From JAICMB01 sp963795935 (GTDB lineage Bacteria > Acidobacteriota > Terriglobia > Bryobacterales > Bryobacteraceae), in assembly GCA_963795935.1 (NCBI GenBank), contig CAWCJO010000017.1, positions 1 to 64,000 of the forward strand: a stretch of 64,000 nucleotides of DNA, in the 5' to 3' direction. The notes under the pieces were generated by a model, which had not been told where the DNA came from, searched no databases, and saw nothing but the letters and a program-made list of their open reading frames with translations. Positions 20,432 to 29,549 of this stretch are shown here, piece after piece. A program made the position numbers and the translations under genes. Numbering within the stretch: position 1 is the stretch's first letter; the number at the start of each line of letters is the position of its first letter.

Positions 20432-20930
20432 TCCGCCAAGCACCACGACAAACTCAGCGCTATGAGATTCGTGGCGTTCTCTTTGGACGGCTGCCGCGTG
20501 CGCCCAAACCGCGCACTACGATCTTCCGATCAAGGGGGACCACGCCATCGACGCGAAGAATCTCCTCAGCGCGATTCGCGCGGCCGCTATCCAGAACCAT
20601 AGGGTCGCGGAGGTTGCGGCGAACATCCTGGAGGCGAGAGCCGCGAAGACTATCGATGCGGCGGGGCTGTATGTCACGCCCGGGCTGGTCGATATCCACG
20701 TGCACGTTTATTTATGCCGGGGCGGGGCAGCGGCGTATTCGGCCGGTCAGCGCGTACCCGCACGGCTTCACGTTTCGCAGGATTCTGCTTGGGGTGGTCG
20801 CGCTGCACGGTACCGGTAATGGCAAAGCTCGAGTGGCGCGCAAGATCCGCTTCACCAATAACAACGAAGCGAACGATACATCAAACCGGTGTTACGCAAA
20901 GGATGGAAGTTCAGCTAGACGCCCGATTCC
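20432..20930 (+). pseudogene. chimeric fossil: amidohydrolase 5' end joined to oxidoreductase 3' end
   Basis: Bases 20432-20780 match 23100-23451, the upstream region and first 110 codons of the amidohydrolase: GCGCTATGAGATTC, then TATGTCACGCCCGG and TTCACGTTTCGCAG. Bases 20781 to about 20925 match 19339-19480, the end of the oxidoreductase: ATTCTGCTTGGGGT, then AATAACAACGAAGCGAACGA and GGAAGTTCAGCTAGACG. The join is at about 20780/20781. Both parts have substitutions and indels, so no protein is made. Confidence 0.8.
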
Positions 20931-21019
20931 GAGGTTTTGAGCCGCTTCTTGGATTACTGCCGGATCGCGGCCGACTCATCCGGGACGGCCGATCGCATTG
21001 CGTTTTACCGATTACCGAT

Positions 21020-21575
21020 CGACTCAAATCGCGGAGCGCCCGGCGAGCGAAGAGCTCGAATATCCCGCATGGGTGTTTGGCCGAAGAAACGGCTGTATTC
21101 GCGATTGAATTTGACTGGCATTCTCGTATCCGGCCTCAAACGCCGCACCTGCGGCGTCCAGACCATCCATGAGCATGCGGCTGCGCGCTGCAGGAAGTGA
21201 CCGGCGTATAGCGAAAACACCACTGCCAACCAGGCCACCTGCGCGCCGCGCGCCACCGTAAAAGCGACCAGCCGCACAGGAAAGCCGCCGCCGGGCCGTA
21301 CGCCTCGCGCAGGTAAACGTATTGCCCGCCTGTTGCGGGAAAGCCGCGCCCAGTTCAGCGCACGCCAGCGCGCCGGCAAACGAGACCGCGCCCGCCAGGA
21401 TACATTCGCCCAAAATCATCAGCATCGAGCGCAGGCTGCGCGCCACCAGGTTTGGAACGAGAAAGATGCCGCCGCCGATCATGATTCCTACGACGATCGC
21501 GAGTGAATCGCGCAGAGAGAGCCGCCGCGGCAGTTCCTCGGGCGTATGTTCGCTGTTATTGTCAGACGGGGCCAT
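21020..21575 (-). pseudogene. chimeric fossil: APC permease 5' end joined to AraC-type 3' end
   Basis: From ATG at 21575 the frame encodes an amino-acid permease start: LRDSLAIVVGIMIGGGIFLV, LVARSLRSMLMILGE and FAGALACAELGAAFP. After an indel near 21330 it reads LAVVFSLYAGHFLQ. At about 21190 the permease stops and the sequence becomes the end of an AraC/XylS helix-turn-helix: GLDAAGAAFEAGYENASQ, then, after an indel, FNREYSRFFGQTPMRDIRAL. Neither family's remaining part is nearby. It cannot encode a working transporter or regulator. Confidence 0.7.
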
Positions 21576-21635
21576 TGCGCTCACGGTATGCCATTGCTGG
21601 AGCGTATCACGCCGCGGAGATGTGCCCTGAAGCGC

Positions 21636-21665
21636 TGCGCAATACGACCTTCCGATCAAGGGCGA
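21636..21665 (+). repeat. third short copy of the amidohydrolase 5' sequence
   Basis: GCGCAATACGACCTTCCGAT and the following AAGGGCGACG resemble 23182-23211 in the amidohydrolase gene. They share CCGATCAAGGG with the fossil copy at about 20526. It is about 30 bp and lies between the start of the permease fossil and the M48-like gene. Confidence 0.5.
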
Positions 21666-21706
21666 CGCATTTGGTATGGTGAACATTCGCGTTCCGGGGA
21701 TGCCTC

Positions 21707-23088
21707 ATGCGCCGGGTCTGGTTACGAATGTGTCTGGTCGGGACGCTGCTTGGATTTGCGGTCCTCTGGTTTGCGCCGCTTCTCGCCGCTACCGCGCTCG
21801 CCTGGCTATTTCTAGCCCACCAAGGACTAGGGAGCTTGATGACGGCCCTCGGCATGGGCCTGTGCCTGGTATTCCTGATTCCGTTTGTCTATGTGACGCA
21901 TAGGGTTCTGCATCTTTGGCGCTCATGCCCTGCGCAACGCAGGCCGCCAGATCAATCTAGCCTCGCTCTCCACGAAGGCGAAGCCCCCGGGCTGTTCGAG
22001 CTGATCGAGCGCACGCGGAAACGAGCCGAGCTGCGCAAGCCGGTGGAGCTACGGATCACGATGTTGCCCTTCATCAGCGGAGCCTTCCGTTGCACAGTTT
22101 CCGGCTCTCGTCGTGGGAGTTATCCCCTAACTATTGGTTTACCGGCTATGGCGGTGCTGACACCTGAACAACTGGAAATGATGCTCTGCCACGAAATGGC
22201 GCTGCTGAATCTGTGGCCCCGCGCCGTGGCGCGCCTTGTTTTACTGAAAACAATTGCATCGCGCTTCGTTCCACCCCCGCGGCAGAATCCGTATTCCTTG
22301 GGGCAGCCAACGAATTATTTCGCGCCTTTTTTGCGTTGCTGCGAGGCGTTCTTGCAGGCCAGGAATAGCTACGCGCGGACAGTCGCCGATCCGCGGGCCG
22401 GGCAGTACGATCGGATTTCTAAATTGTATATGGAGGGCGTACGCGAGTTCTATATCTTCTGGAGAGGTCCCGTGGAGATGATTCGGCAAACGGGATATAC
22501 AGCTCCCTTGCTGGAAGGTTTCGAGCGCTTCTGGCGTACTCGTGCTCCTGAGACCTTTCGATTGGACGGCGCTCAAGGGCCGGAGCAATCCGCGCTTTCA
22601 TTGCTGCGCAGCCCCGCGGCTGTGGAAGCGCGGTTCACGTCCGCAATCCTGCGAGGGGATCCCGGCATCGAGGCTGTATCGGGGGAGCGGATTGGAACCG
22701 TCCTGCTGTCGAATTGGGCCGCAAAGATATCGCCTTATGCGCCGCTGCTTGCACGGTTAGCGCGCCGCGTCAGATCGGCGAGATCCTGCACAGGCATGGG
22801 GTGAAGGTGGGCCGCCGCCTCTTCCAACGGCCGGGCCTTCTTTATGAGCCGCGGCAACTGCGATCCTGGACTGGAAACCTGCTTGCGATGGCGCTCTCCG
22901 CCGCTCTTTATCGCGCCGGCTGGGAGGTTGCAGCCGTTGGCCTGAACTCTCCCATTGCGTTCACGAAAGATGGGAATTCGATCGAGCCGTTCCCGCTTAT
23001 ACAAGAACTGCTCAGCGGGCGAATGAACTGTGATGGCTGGAGGTCCACCTGCCTCAAGATGGGCATTACGGACCTTCCGCTTTCATGA
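21707..23088 (+). CDS. M48-like membrane protein with degraded HExxH motif
   Basis: Two N-terminal transmembrane helices (residues 12-37 and 45-67) precede a domain resembling M48 zinc peptidases. The motif region reads TPEQLEMMLCHEMALLNL, so His162 and Glu163 are kept but the second metal-binding His is Leu. One indel near 22775 joins the C-terminal part QIGEILHRHGVKVGRRL and FPLIQELLSGRMNCDGW, ending at 23088. The family anchors heat-shock-type proteases in the membrane. Without the second His this one is probably not an active peptidase. Confidence 0.6.
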
Positions 23089-23128
23089 AGCCACGCGATC
23101 CGGCAAGCAACACGATAAACTGAGCGCT

Positions 23129-24421
23129 ATGAGATTCATGGCGCTCTCTTTTTTTGCGGCCGCCGCGTTCGCCCAGACGACGCAATACGACCTTCTGATC
23201 AAAGGCGGCCACGTCATTGACGCGAAGAACCGCCTCAGCGCGATTCGCGACGTCGCGATCCAGAACCACAAAATCGCGGAGGTCGCGGCGAACATCCCGG
23301 CCGCAAGAGCCGCGAAGGTGATCGATGCGGCGGGGCTGTACGTCACGCCCGGACTGGTCGATATCCACGTGCACGTTTACGCCGGGACCGGGCAGCGCGG
23401 CGCGTATTCGGGCGACCTCAGCGTGTATCCGGACGGCTTCACGTTTCGCAGCGGCGTGACCACGGTGGCCGACGCCGGCAGTTCCGGGTGGCGCAATTTC
23501 CCGGATTTCAAAGACCGCGTAATCGATCGCTCGAGAACGCGCGTTCTGGCCTTCTTGAACATCGTCGGACACGGCATGGGCGGCGGCGCCATCGAGCAGA
23601 ACACGGCGGACATGGACCCCAAGGCCACGGCGAAGCGCGCCATTGAATACCGCGGCGTGGTGGTCGGGATTAAGACGGCGCATTACGCGGGGCCGGAATG
23701 GATCGCGGTCGATCGGGCGGTGGAGGCGGGAACAATTGCGAACGTGCCGGTGATGGTCGATTTCGGAACGTTCCGGCCCGAGCGGCCCTACCAGGAACTC
23801 GTCCTGAAGCATCTTCGCCCCGGCGACATCTCGACGCACATGTACCTCGGCGCGGTGCCCATGCTCGACGCCAATGGCAAGGTGCTGCCCTATCTTTTTG
23901 AAGCCCGCAAGCGCGGCATCATCTTCGACGTCGGCCACGGCGGGGGCAGCTTTCTGTTTCGTCAGGCCGTTCCCGCCATTAAGCAGGGCTGGATTCCGGA
24001 TTCGATCTCAACCGACCTGCACGTAACCAGCATGAACGCCGGGATGAAGGACATGCTGAACGTCATGTCGAAGTTCCTGAATATGGGCGAGAGCGTCGAC
24101 GAGGTGATCGCGCAATCGACGTGGCATCCGGCGCGCGAGATCAAGATGAACGAGCTCGGCAACTTGAGCGTGGGCGCTCCGGCGGACGTCACGGTGCTGC
24201 GCGTCGAAAAGGGTAATTTTGGTTTTGTGGACGTCAACGGCGCGCGCATGAGCGGAACGCAGAAATTCGACTGCGAGCTGACGGTGAAAGACGGTCTCGT
24301 GGTCTACGATCTCAACGGCATCTCGCGCGAGGATTGGCGCAAGCTCGGACGGGACTATAAAGCGCAGGGAAGCGCCGCGTGGGACGGGACGCTCGCTCAC
24401 CCGGCGCGCCCGCCGAAGTAG
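23129..24421 (+). CDS. secreted amidohydrolase/deacetylase-family metallohydrolase
   Basis: 430 residues with a signal peptide, MRFMALSFFAAAAFAQ. The amidohydrolase fold is shown by YDLLIKGGHVIDAKNRLSAI, metal-binding DIHVHVYAG, NIVGHGMGG, GIKTAHYAG, FDVGHGGGSF and ISTDLHVTS, and the usual GNLSVGAPADVTVL before the end. Relatives act as dihydroorotase-like or N-acyl amino-acid deacetylases on cyclic amides. Export implies an extracellular or periplasmic substrate. It heads a same-strand run with the RidA-like and DUF362 genes. Confidence 0.85.
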   Translation: MRFMALSFFAAAAFAQTTQYDLLIKGGHVIDAKNRLSAIRDVAIQNHKIAEVAANIPAARAAKVIDAAGLYVTPGLVDIHVHVYAGTGQRGAYSGDLSVYPDGFTFRSGVTTVADAGSSGWRNFPDFKDRVIDRSRTRVLAFLNIVGHGMGGGAIEQNTADMDPKATAKRAIEYRGVVVGIKTAHYAGPEWIAVDRAVEAGTIANVPVMVDFGTFRPERPYQELVLKHLRPGDISTHMYLGAVPMLDANGKVLPYLFEARKRGIIFDVGHGGGSFLFRQAVPAIKQGWIPDSISTDLHVTSMNAGMKDMLNVMSKFLNMGESVDEVIAQSTWHPAREIKMNELGNLSVGAPADVTVLRVEKGNFGFVDVNGARMSGTQKFDCELTVKDGLVVYDLNGISREDWRKLGRDYKAQGSAAWDGTLAHPARPPK

Positions 24422-24455
24422 CGCGCGCAGACCGCTCTGCGCCATACTCTCTTTT

Positions 24456-24902
24456 ATGAACGACAACCGACGTAAACTCCTCAAAACCGCTGTCGCCGGC
24501 CTCGCGGCCACGGGAGCGGCGCAAGCTCAGACTGGCCCCACGAAGAAGCTCCATTACATCGGCGCCAAACCCACGAGCAAGTCGTTATTTTCAAGCGCTG
24601 TGTCGTACGGGAATCTTTTGTTTCTGGCCGGCATTGGAGCGCACAAAGACCCGCACACCATTAAGAACCATACGGAGATCGTGCTTGATGAAGTCCAGAA
24701 GCAGCTTGAGAACGCCGGTTCGTCGATGGACAAAGTTTTGCGAGTCGCCGTTTTTCTTAACGACCTGAACGACTACGCCGGGATGAACGAGGTCTTCCGC
24801 GGACGCTGGGGAGACAACCCGCCGGTGCGTACGACGGTCGCGCCCGCGGGCGGAATTCCCGGCAATTCGCTTGTGGAGATGGAAGTCATCGCGTACATCT
24901 AG
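24456..24902 (+). CDS. RidA-family protein with twin-arginine-type signal
   Basis: 148 residues. The first 25 (NDNRRKLLKTAVAGLAATGA) look like a Tat signal with RRKLLK. The RidA/YjgF fold follows: SYGNLLFLAGIGAHKD, EIVLDEVQKQLENAG and NPPVRTTVAPAGGIPGN. The canonical Arg of enamine deaminases is present in VRTTVA. RidA proteins normally detoxify 2-aminoacrylate in the cytoplasm, so an exported form is unusual. It is 34 bp after the amidohydrolase. Confidence 0.85.
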   Translation: MNDNRRKLLKTAVAGLAATGAAQAQTGPTKKLHYIGAKPTSKSLFSSAVSYGNLLFLAGIGAHKDPHTIKNHTEIVLDEVQKQLENAGSSMDKVLRVAVFLNDLNDYAGMNEVFRGRWGDNPPVRTTVAPAGGIPGNSLVEMEVIAYI

Positions 24903-24934
24903 GCTGCGCGGCGGTGCGCTACCTTGTCTGGTAT

Positions 24935-26059
24935 ATGCATCGCCGCAATTTCCTGCAGCTCGCGGCCGCCGCGACGGCGGGGGCCAGCACCACCCTAGGC
25001 ATTCCCGTTTACCGCATCGTCACGCCGTACACCGCCTCCGCTCATCCCGGCATGCCCGGCCCGTATCCCGGCAAGGTAGTTCGCACGCACTCGGAGAAAT
25101 CGATCGATAGCGCTACGTCCCAGGTGGATGTGCCGACCGTCCACGAAATGATGTCGCGCGGCATGCGCGCGCTCACCGGCGCCAAGGACGAGCGCGACGC
25201 CTGGGCGCATTTTTTCAACTCGCAAGACGTCGTCGGAATCAAGCTGAACTGCTCCGGAGCGCCGAATATTCGATCCTCGCCCGAAGTAGTGGCGCGGATC
25301 GTCGAGAATTTGATCGCGGTCGGCGTTCCCACGAAGAACATTTATCTATACGAGCGTTTTCCCGACCAACTGAACAGCGTTCACTACGACCATTACGTGC
25401 CGGCGGGCGTGAACATCGAGGCCATCGAGATGTCGCGCGGGTCGATCGTGGGCTACGACCCGAAGGTTTATGTGGAAGTGGATTTTTTCGGGGAGGATGA
25501 CACGCGCTCGAACATGATCCGGCTCGTGACGGAGCGCTTCACGAAAATCATCGGCGTTCCGAATATGAAAGACCACGGGGCGGCCGGCGTTACGGGTTGC
25601 CTTAAGAACATCGCCTATGGCGATTTCTCGAACGTGGCGCGATCGCATTACCGCACCAAGACCAACACATTTTCGTTCATCGGCACGCTGGCGAGCGTGG
25701 AGCCGCTGCGATCGAGGACCGTGCTGCAGGTCATGGACGGTCTGCGCGGAGTTTGGCAGGGTGGCCCGTTTTCCCGCTACCCGCAGTATCGCTTTTTCCC
25801 GAAGCAGATCGTGTTCGGGACGGATCCGGTCGCCATCGACCGGCTCTTGCTCGACGTGATCGACAACAAGCGAAAGGCGGAAGGCGCGCACTCGGTTTGG
25901 GACCGCTCTCCCGAGCACATCGTCGCGGGGCGCGAGCACGAGCCGGATATGCAGTACAACCGCTACATTCGCGAACCCGGACACATCGAGTACGCGAGCA
26001 AGCTCGGGTTGGGCGTTTACGATTTGCCGAAAATCGACATCACGAGCATCGAAGTATGA
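24935..26059 (+). CDS. DUF362-domain protein with export signal
   Basis: 374 residues from ATG at 24935 (MHRRNFLQLAAAATAGAS), a Tat-like signal with RRNFLQ. DUF362 motifs include HPGMPGPYPGKVV, SQDVVGIKLNCSG, FTKIIGVPNMKDHGAAGVTG and CLKNIAYGDFSNV. No ferredoxin-type CxxCxxC cluster is attached. The function of the domain is unsettled; some members bind iron-sulphur clusters. Its stop overlaps the next start (ATGA, 26056-26059). A paralogue lies at 27612-28710. Confidence 0.85.
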   Translation: MHRRNFLQLAAAATAGASTTLGIPVYRIVTPYTASAHPGMPGPYPGKVVRTHSEKSIDSATSQVDVPTVHEMMSRGMRALTGAKDERDAWAHFFNSQDVVGIKLNCSGAPNIRSSPEVVARIVENLIAVGVPTKNIYLYERFPDQLNSVHYDHYVPAGVNIEAIEMSRGSIVGYDPKVYVEVDFFGEDDTRSNMIRLVTERFTKIIGVPNMKDHGAAGVTGCLKNIAYGDFSNVARSHYRTKTNTFSFIGTLASVEPLRSRTVLQVMDGLRGVWQGGPFSRYPQYRFFPKQIVFGTDPVAIDRLLLDVIDNKRKAEGAHSVWDRSPEHIVAGREHEPDMQYNRYIREPGHIEYASKLGLGVYDLPKIDITSIEV

Positions 26060-26874
26060 TCTTCGTTTTAGCGGTTATCCTGCCGGCGCTGGCCGCGAGC
26101 GATGCGCCGCCGGATGGCGCTGTCAAGCTGCCCGTTCCGCGCGTGCAATACCGGGCCAACGAGGCTTCGGCGACTACCAGCCCGTGGATCGACGCCAATG
26201 GCTGGCAAATTTTGAGGACGCCGGACAAGAAGTTCTACTATGACGTTCCGGCCAATGCCGCGGCGCTCGCGGCCGCCGAAGCCTTCGCCTACGGCGCGAG
26301 CGCCAGCATTCACACGGATGGCGCGGGAACGGACGCGTTCCACCGCATGCTCGATTTTCTGCGTAGCATTCCCGACGCGGCGGACCTGCCGGTCATGGCC
26401 AATATCGGCGTGATCGACGATGGCTCGCCCGCGTGCGGCGAATTGATGAATCTGCTGAGCCGTCATAATCTGCTCTATAAAATCGTGCCGGCGCCGGATT
26501 CGCATCTGGACATCAATATCCGCTTGGGCTCGAAAGAGTATCCCAAGGCCGACGCGGCGGACCCGAGCTTTCTGGCGCACAAGATCCGCGGTCAACTCGG
26601 CGATGAAAAACGGCTGCTGCGTCTCTACGGCAGCGAGGTCGTGATCGCCCGTATGCTGGGCGACCGCGAGCACGTCCGGCTGCACATCCTCGACTATGCG
26701 GCGCGGCCGGTTCCAGGACTACGCCTGCGCGTGCTCGGATCCTATCCGCGGCAGACGATTCGAGGCTTTGACCGGCCCAATCTCAAGCTGGCCGATGTGA
26801 ACGTCGCGAACGGAGCGACGGAGTTCACCATCCCGGAGATGAGCACGTACGCCGTGATCGACCTCTCGCGGTGA
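26056..26874 (+). CDS. secreted protein of unknown function
   Basis: 272 residues with a signal peptide, MIFVLAVILPALAAS. The mature part has AEAFAYGASASIHTDGAG, VMANIGVIDDG and a C-terminal beta-rich region ending STYAVIDLSR. I do not recognise the family. The layout (alpha/beta domain then a beta-sandwich-like end) recalls secreted glycosidase-like proteins, but no catalytic motif can be named. Overlap with the DUF362 gene shows co-translation. Confidence 0.65.
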   Translation: MIFVLAVILPALAASDAPPDGAVKLPVPRVQYRANEASATTSPWIDANGWQILRTPDKKFYYDVPANAAALAAAEAFAYGASASIHTDGAGTDAFHRMLDFLRSIPDAADLPVMANIGVIDDGSPACGELMNLLSRHNLLYKIVPAPDSHLDINIRLGSKEYPKADAADPSFLAHKIRGQLGDEKRLLRLYGSEVVIARMLGDREHVRLHILDYAARPVPGLRLRVLGSYPRQTIRGFDRPNLKLADVNVANGATEFTIPEMSTYAVIDLSR

Positions 26875-26877
26875 GAT

Positions 26878-27546
26878 TCAGGCCCGGCGGTGCAGTTCGC
26901 CTTCGATTGCGTGATAGCCCAGGTAGAGCAGCGTTCCGGCGGCGGCCGCAAGAAGAATGCCGAGCCACGACGGCCCAAGGTTGGCGGCCATCCCGAAGGC
27001 GGCTGCGCCTCCGGCGAGCGTCATGGCTTCGGCCGCGACCGAGGCCAATAGCGACTTCCAGAAACCGCCCAACGAGGCGCGGACGATGGCTCCGAGGGCC
27101 AGTCCTTCGGGGATTTTATGGAGTGCGATGCCCAGCAGGAACCCCAGCCTGACCATGTCCGGCCCCCGCTGGGAGGCGGCCAGCGCCCAGCCGTCGATGA
27201 AGCTGTGAATTGCGATCGCGATTAATAACGGCGGAGCGAAGCCGTGCAGCGGCGCGGCGCAGGCGTCGTGCTCGTGCGTGTGCGAACAGGCGGGGCAGAT
27301 CGAATATACGAAACGATCGACGACCCAGAGCGCGGCAAATCCCATCGCGACCCAGGCTGGACCGGCGATCCAACCATATTGGCTCGCAACCTCGGGGACG
27401 ACGCCGAACAGCGCGATGGCGATCAGCACGGCGCCGCTCGCGGCCAAGGTTTTCCGCGAGAACTTCGGCCTTTGCGCCAATCGCGCCCCGATGCACACTC
27501 CGGCCACGGCCAGACCGAACACGAACCATAAGCTTCGAAAATCCAA
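26878..27546 (-). CDS. ZIP-family metal transporter
   Basis: 222 residues from TTG at 27546; the frame stays open further upstream, but that stretch crosses the divergent DUF362 gene. About seven transmembrane helices are seen. Transport-site motifs are HSFIDGWALA and HKIPEGLALGA, as in ZIP zinc/iron permeases. A His/Cys-rich loop, CPACSHTHEHDAC, between helices probably binds metal. It ends 3 bp from the end of the convergent secreted-protein gene. Confidence 0.85.
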   Translation of the reverse strand: MDFRSLWFVFGLAVAGVCIGARLAQRPKFSRKTLAASGAVLIAIALFGVVPEVASQYGWIAGPAWVAMGFAALWVVDRFVYSICPACSHTHEHDACAAPLHGFAPPLLIAIAIHSFIDGWALAASQRGPDMVRLGFLLGIALHKIPEGLALGAIVRASLGGFWKSLLASVAAEAMTLAGGAAAFGMAANLGPSWLGILLAAAAGTLLYLGYHAIEGELHRRA

Positions 27547-27611
27547 TTCCCAGTATGCGGCAGGCGCGCCGCGCGGCCCCGGCTCTTCTGCCGCTGTTCT
27601 AAAATGGCGGC

Positions 27612-28710
27612 ATGCCCTCCATACGCCGTGACTTTTTGAAATCCGCTTTTCTTGCCGCCGCCGCTCAAAGCGCTCCCGTGCGCGCCGAAACATCGAAACT
27701 CGGAATGCCCGGACCGTATCCAGGCCGCGTTGTCGAAGTGCATCATCCCGGGTCCATCGCCGCGGGCGTTTATCGGGCCGAGCCCGTCAAAGCAATGATG
27801 CAAAGAGGCATGCTGGAGTTGACCGGAGCGCCGGACTGGGCGGCAGCCTGGAAAGTGTTCCTGCAGCGCGGCGACGTCGTCGGCATCAAGGTGAGCCCCG
27901 TCGGCGGCCCGACGCTGTCATCCGACTCGATCGTTCTCAACCAGATCATCGACGGCATTCGGCAGGCCGGAATACCGGATCGCGACATCGTGGTGTTCAA
28001 CCGTTATGCCGAGGAATTGCAAGCGGCCCACATCGACAAATGGATTCCCGACGGGATCCAGTGGATCGCCGCCTCGCCGCGTTACGCCGAATTCCAGCTC
28101 GATATGGGTGGCTACGACCGCGACATGTACATGGAGATGGCGGTCATCAAGCCGGGCGACGATCCGAACGATTCCCATTTCCGCCGCTCCTATGTCGTCG
28201 AAGGTGGTCGCGGAACGGGTTAACAAGATCATAAATCTGCCGGTGCTGAAGCACCATCAATCGGCGGGCGTGACCATCTGCCTCAAGAACCTTTCGCATG
28301 GCTGCGTCAACAACGTGAACCGCAGTCACGTGGACGCGACCGCCAACGCTTGCGGCGTCTTCATTCCTTCGGTCGTCAGTCTGCCGGTGTTCCGTCAGAA
28401 GGTGGTGCTGCATATCTGCGACGCCGTGAAGGCCTCTTACCATGGCGGTCCGGGCGCAAAAGCGCCCTATGTGTGGGAGAAGAAGACGATGTATTTCGCG
28501 AGCGACCCGGTGGCGCTGGACAAGACGGGATTGCGCGCCATCGACGCCAAACGCGCCTCCGTGGGGATGGCCTCGATCGCCCTTTCGAAGCCCGACAAAG
28601 ACAGCCACTTCCTCAACTGCCAGCCGGAGCACATCGAGTTCGCCGGCATTCTCGGCCTGGGGATGTTCGACGACAAGAAAATCGACGTGAGAAAGATCGA
28701 TCTGGCTTAA
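27612..28710 (+). CDS. second DUF362-domain protein with export signal, frame broken near 28195
   Basis: The signal MPSIRRDFLKSAFLAAAA has a twin-arginine RRDFLK. The mature part parallels the other DUF362 protein: GMPGPYPGRVVEV, RGDVVGIKVSPVGG, then after the break VNKIINLPVLKHHQSAGVT, ICLKNLSHGCVNNVNRS, YFASDPVALDKTGL and HIEFAGILGLGMFDDKK. One indel near 28195 is enough to join the halves. It ends 1 bp before scpA, so scpA may be expressed with it. Confidence 0.8.
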
Positions 28711-28711
28711 C

Positions 28712-29491
28712 GTGCCTCTGCCGTTAAACTATCACCTGGGTCAGTATGACGGTCCGCTCGATCTGCTGCTGGACCTCATCCGCCGGCAGGAAATCAACAT
28801 CTACGACATCCCGATCGCTTCGGTGACGGCGCAGTACCTGGAATACATGGAGCGCGCGGCCGAGCTGGACATGGAGCTGGGCAGCGAATTCGTGTACATG
28901 GCGGCGACGTTGATTCACATCAAATCGCGGCTGCTGCTGCCGCGAGATCCGGAGCTGGAGAAAATCTCTCCGGAAGAGGACCCCCGCACGGAACTGGTGC
29001 AGCGTCTGCTCGAGCACGAGCGCTTCAAGAATGCGGCGGAGATGCTGCAGCAGAAACGCATGGTGGAAGAGGCGGCGTGGTCGAACCCGCAGATCGAGCA
29101 GTTTCTTTCCGGCGACGACGATCCGGGTCTGGCGGTCACGATATTCGATTTGGTCAAGACCTTCCAGAGCGTGCTCGAGCGCGTGAAGACGCGGCCGATT
29201 TACAACGTCTCGCTGGAGAACGTGACGGTTCCCGACATGATCCGGTATCTGGAATCCGTGTTCCAGGCGCGCAACAACGCGCCCATTTCCGCTACCGAGC
29301 TGTTTGAGAAACAGCGCAGCCGCCGGGCCATGATCTGTCTGTTCCTCGCTATCCTGGAGCTTGTGAAGATGCAGGCGATCGCGTTCACGCAAGGCGAGTT
29401 GTTCGGAGATATACGGTTGCGCAAAAATCGCGATTTCGCGGAGGTCGCCGGCACGGCGGCGTCCGCCGCCGTGGAGCGCGAATATAACTGA
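28712..29491 (+). CDS. scpA: segregation and condensation protein A
   Basis: 259 residues from GTG at 28712. Kleisin N-terminal motif: YDGPLDLLLDLIRRQEINIY, then the conserved EYMERAAELDMELGSEFVYM and AATLIHIKSRLLLPRDP. The C-terminal winged helix (MICLFLAILELVKMQAI) contacts the SMC ATPase head. With ScpB and SMC it forms the chromosome-condensing complex. scpB follows after two unrelated genes instead of directly. Confidence 0.95.
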   Translation: MPLPLNYHLGQYDGPLDLLLDLIRRQEINIYDIPIASVTAQYLEYMERAAELDMELGSEFVYMAATLIHIKSRLLLPRDPELEKISPEEDPRTELVQRLLEHERFKNAAEMLQQKRMVEEAAWSNPQIEQFLSGDDDPGLAVTIFDLVKTFQSVLERVKTRPIYNVSLENVTVPDMIRYLESVFQARNNAPISATELFEKQRSRRAMICLFLAILELVKMQAIAFTQGELFGDIRLRKNRDFAEVAGTAASAAVEREYN

Positions 29492-29549
29492 CGCCGCGAT
29501 CGATGTCGAGCCCACGCTGCGCCGTATCCCACTGACGAGGAGAATCTAC

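Noticed and set aside
23066..23938. 290-codon minus-strand open frame
   Set aside because: Antisense to the amidohydrolase and compositionally a shadow.
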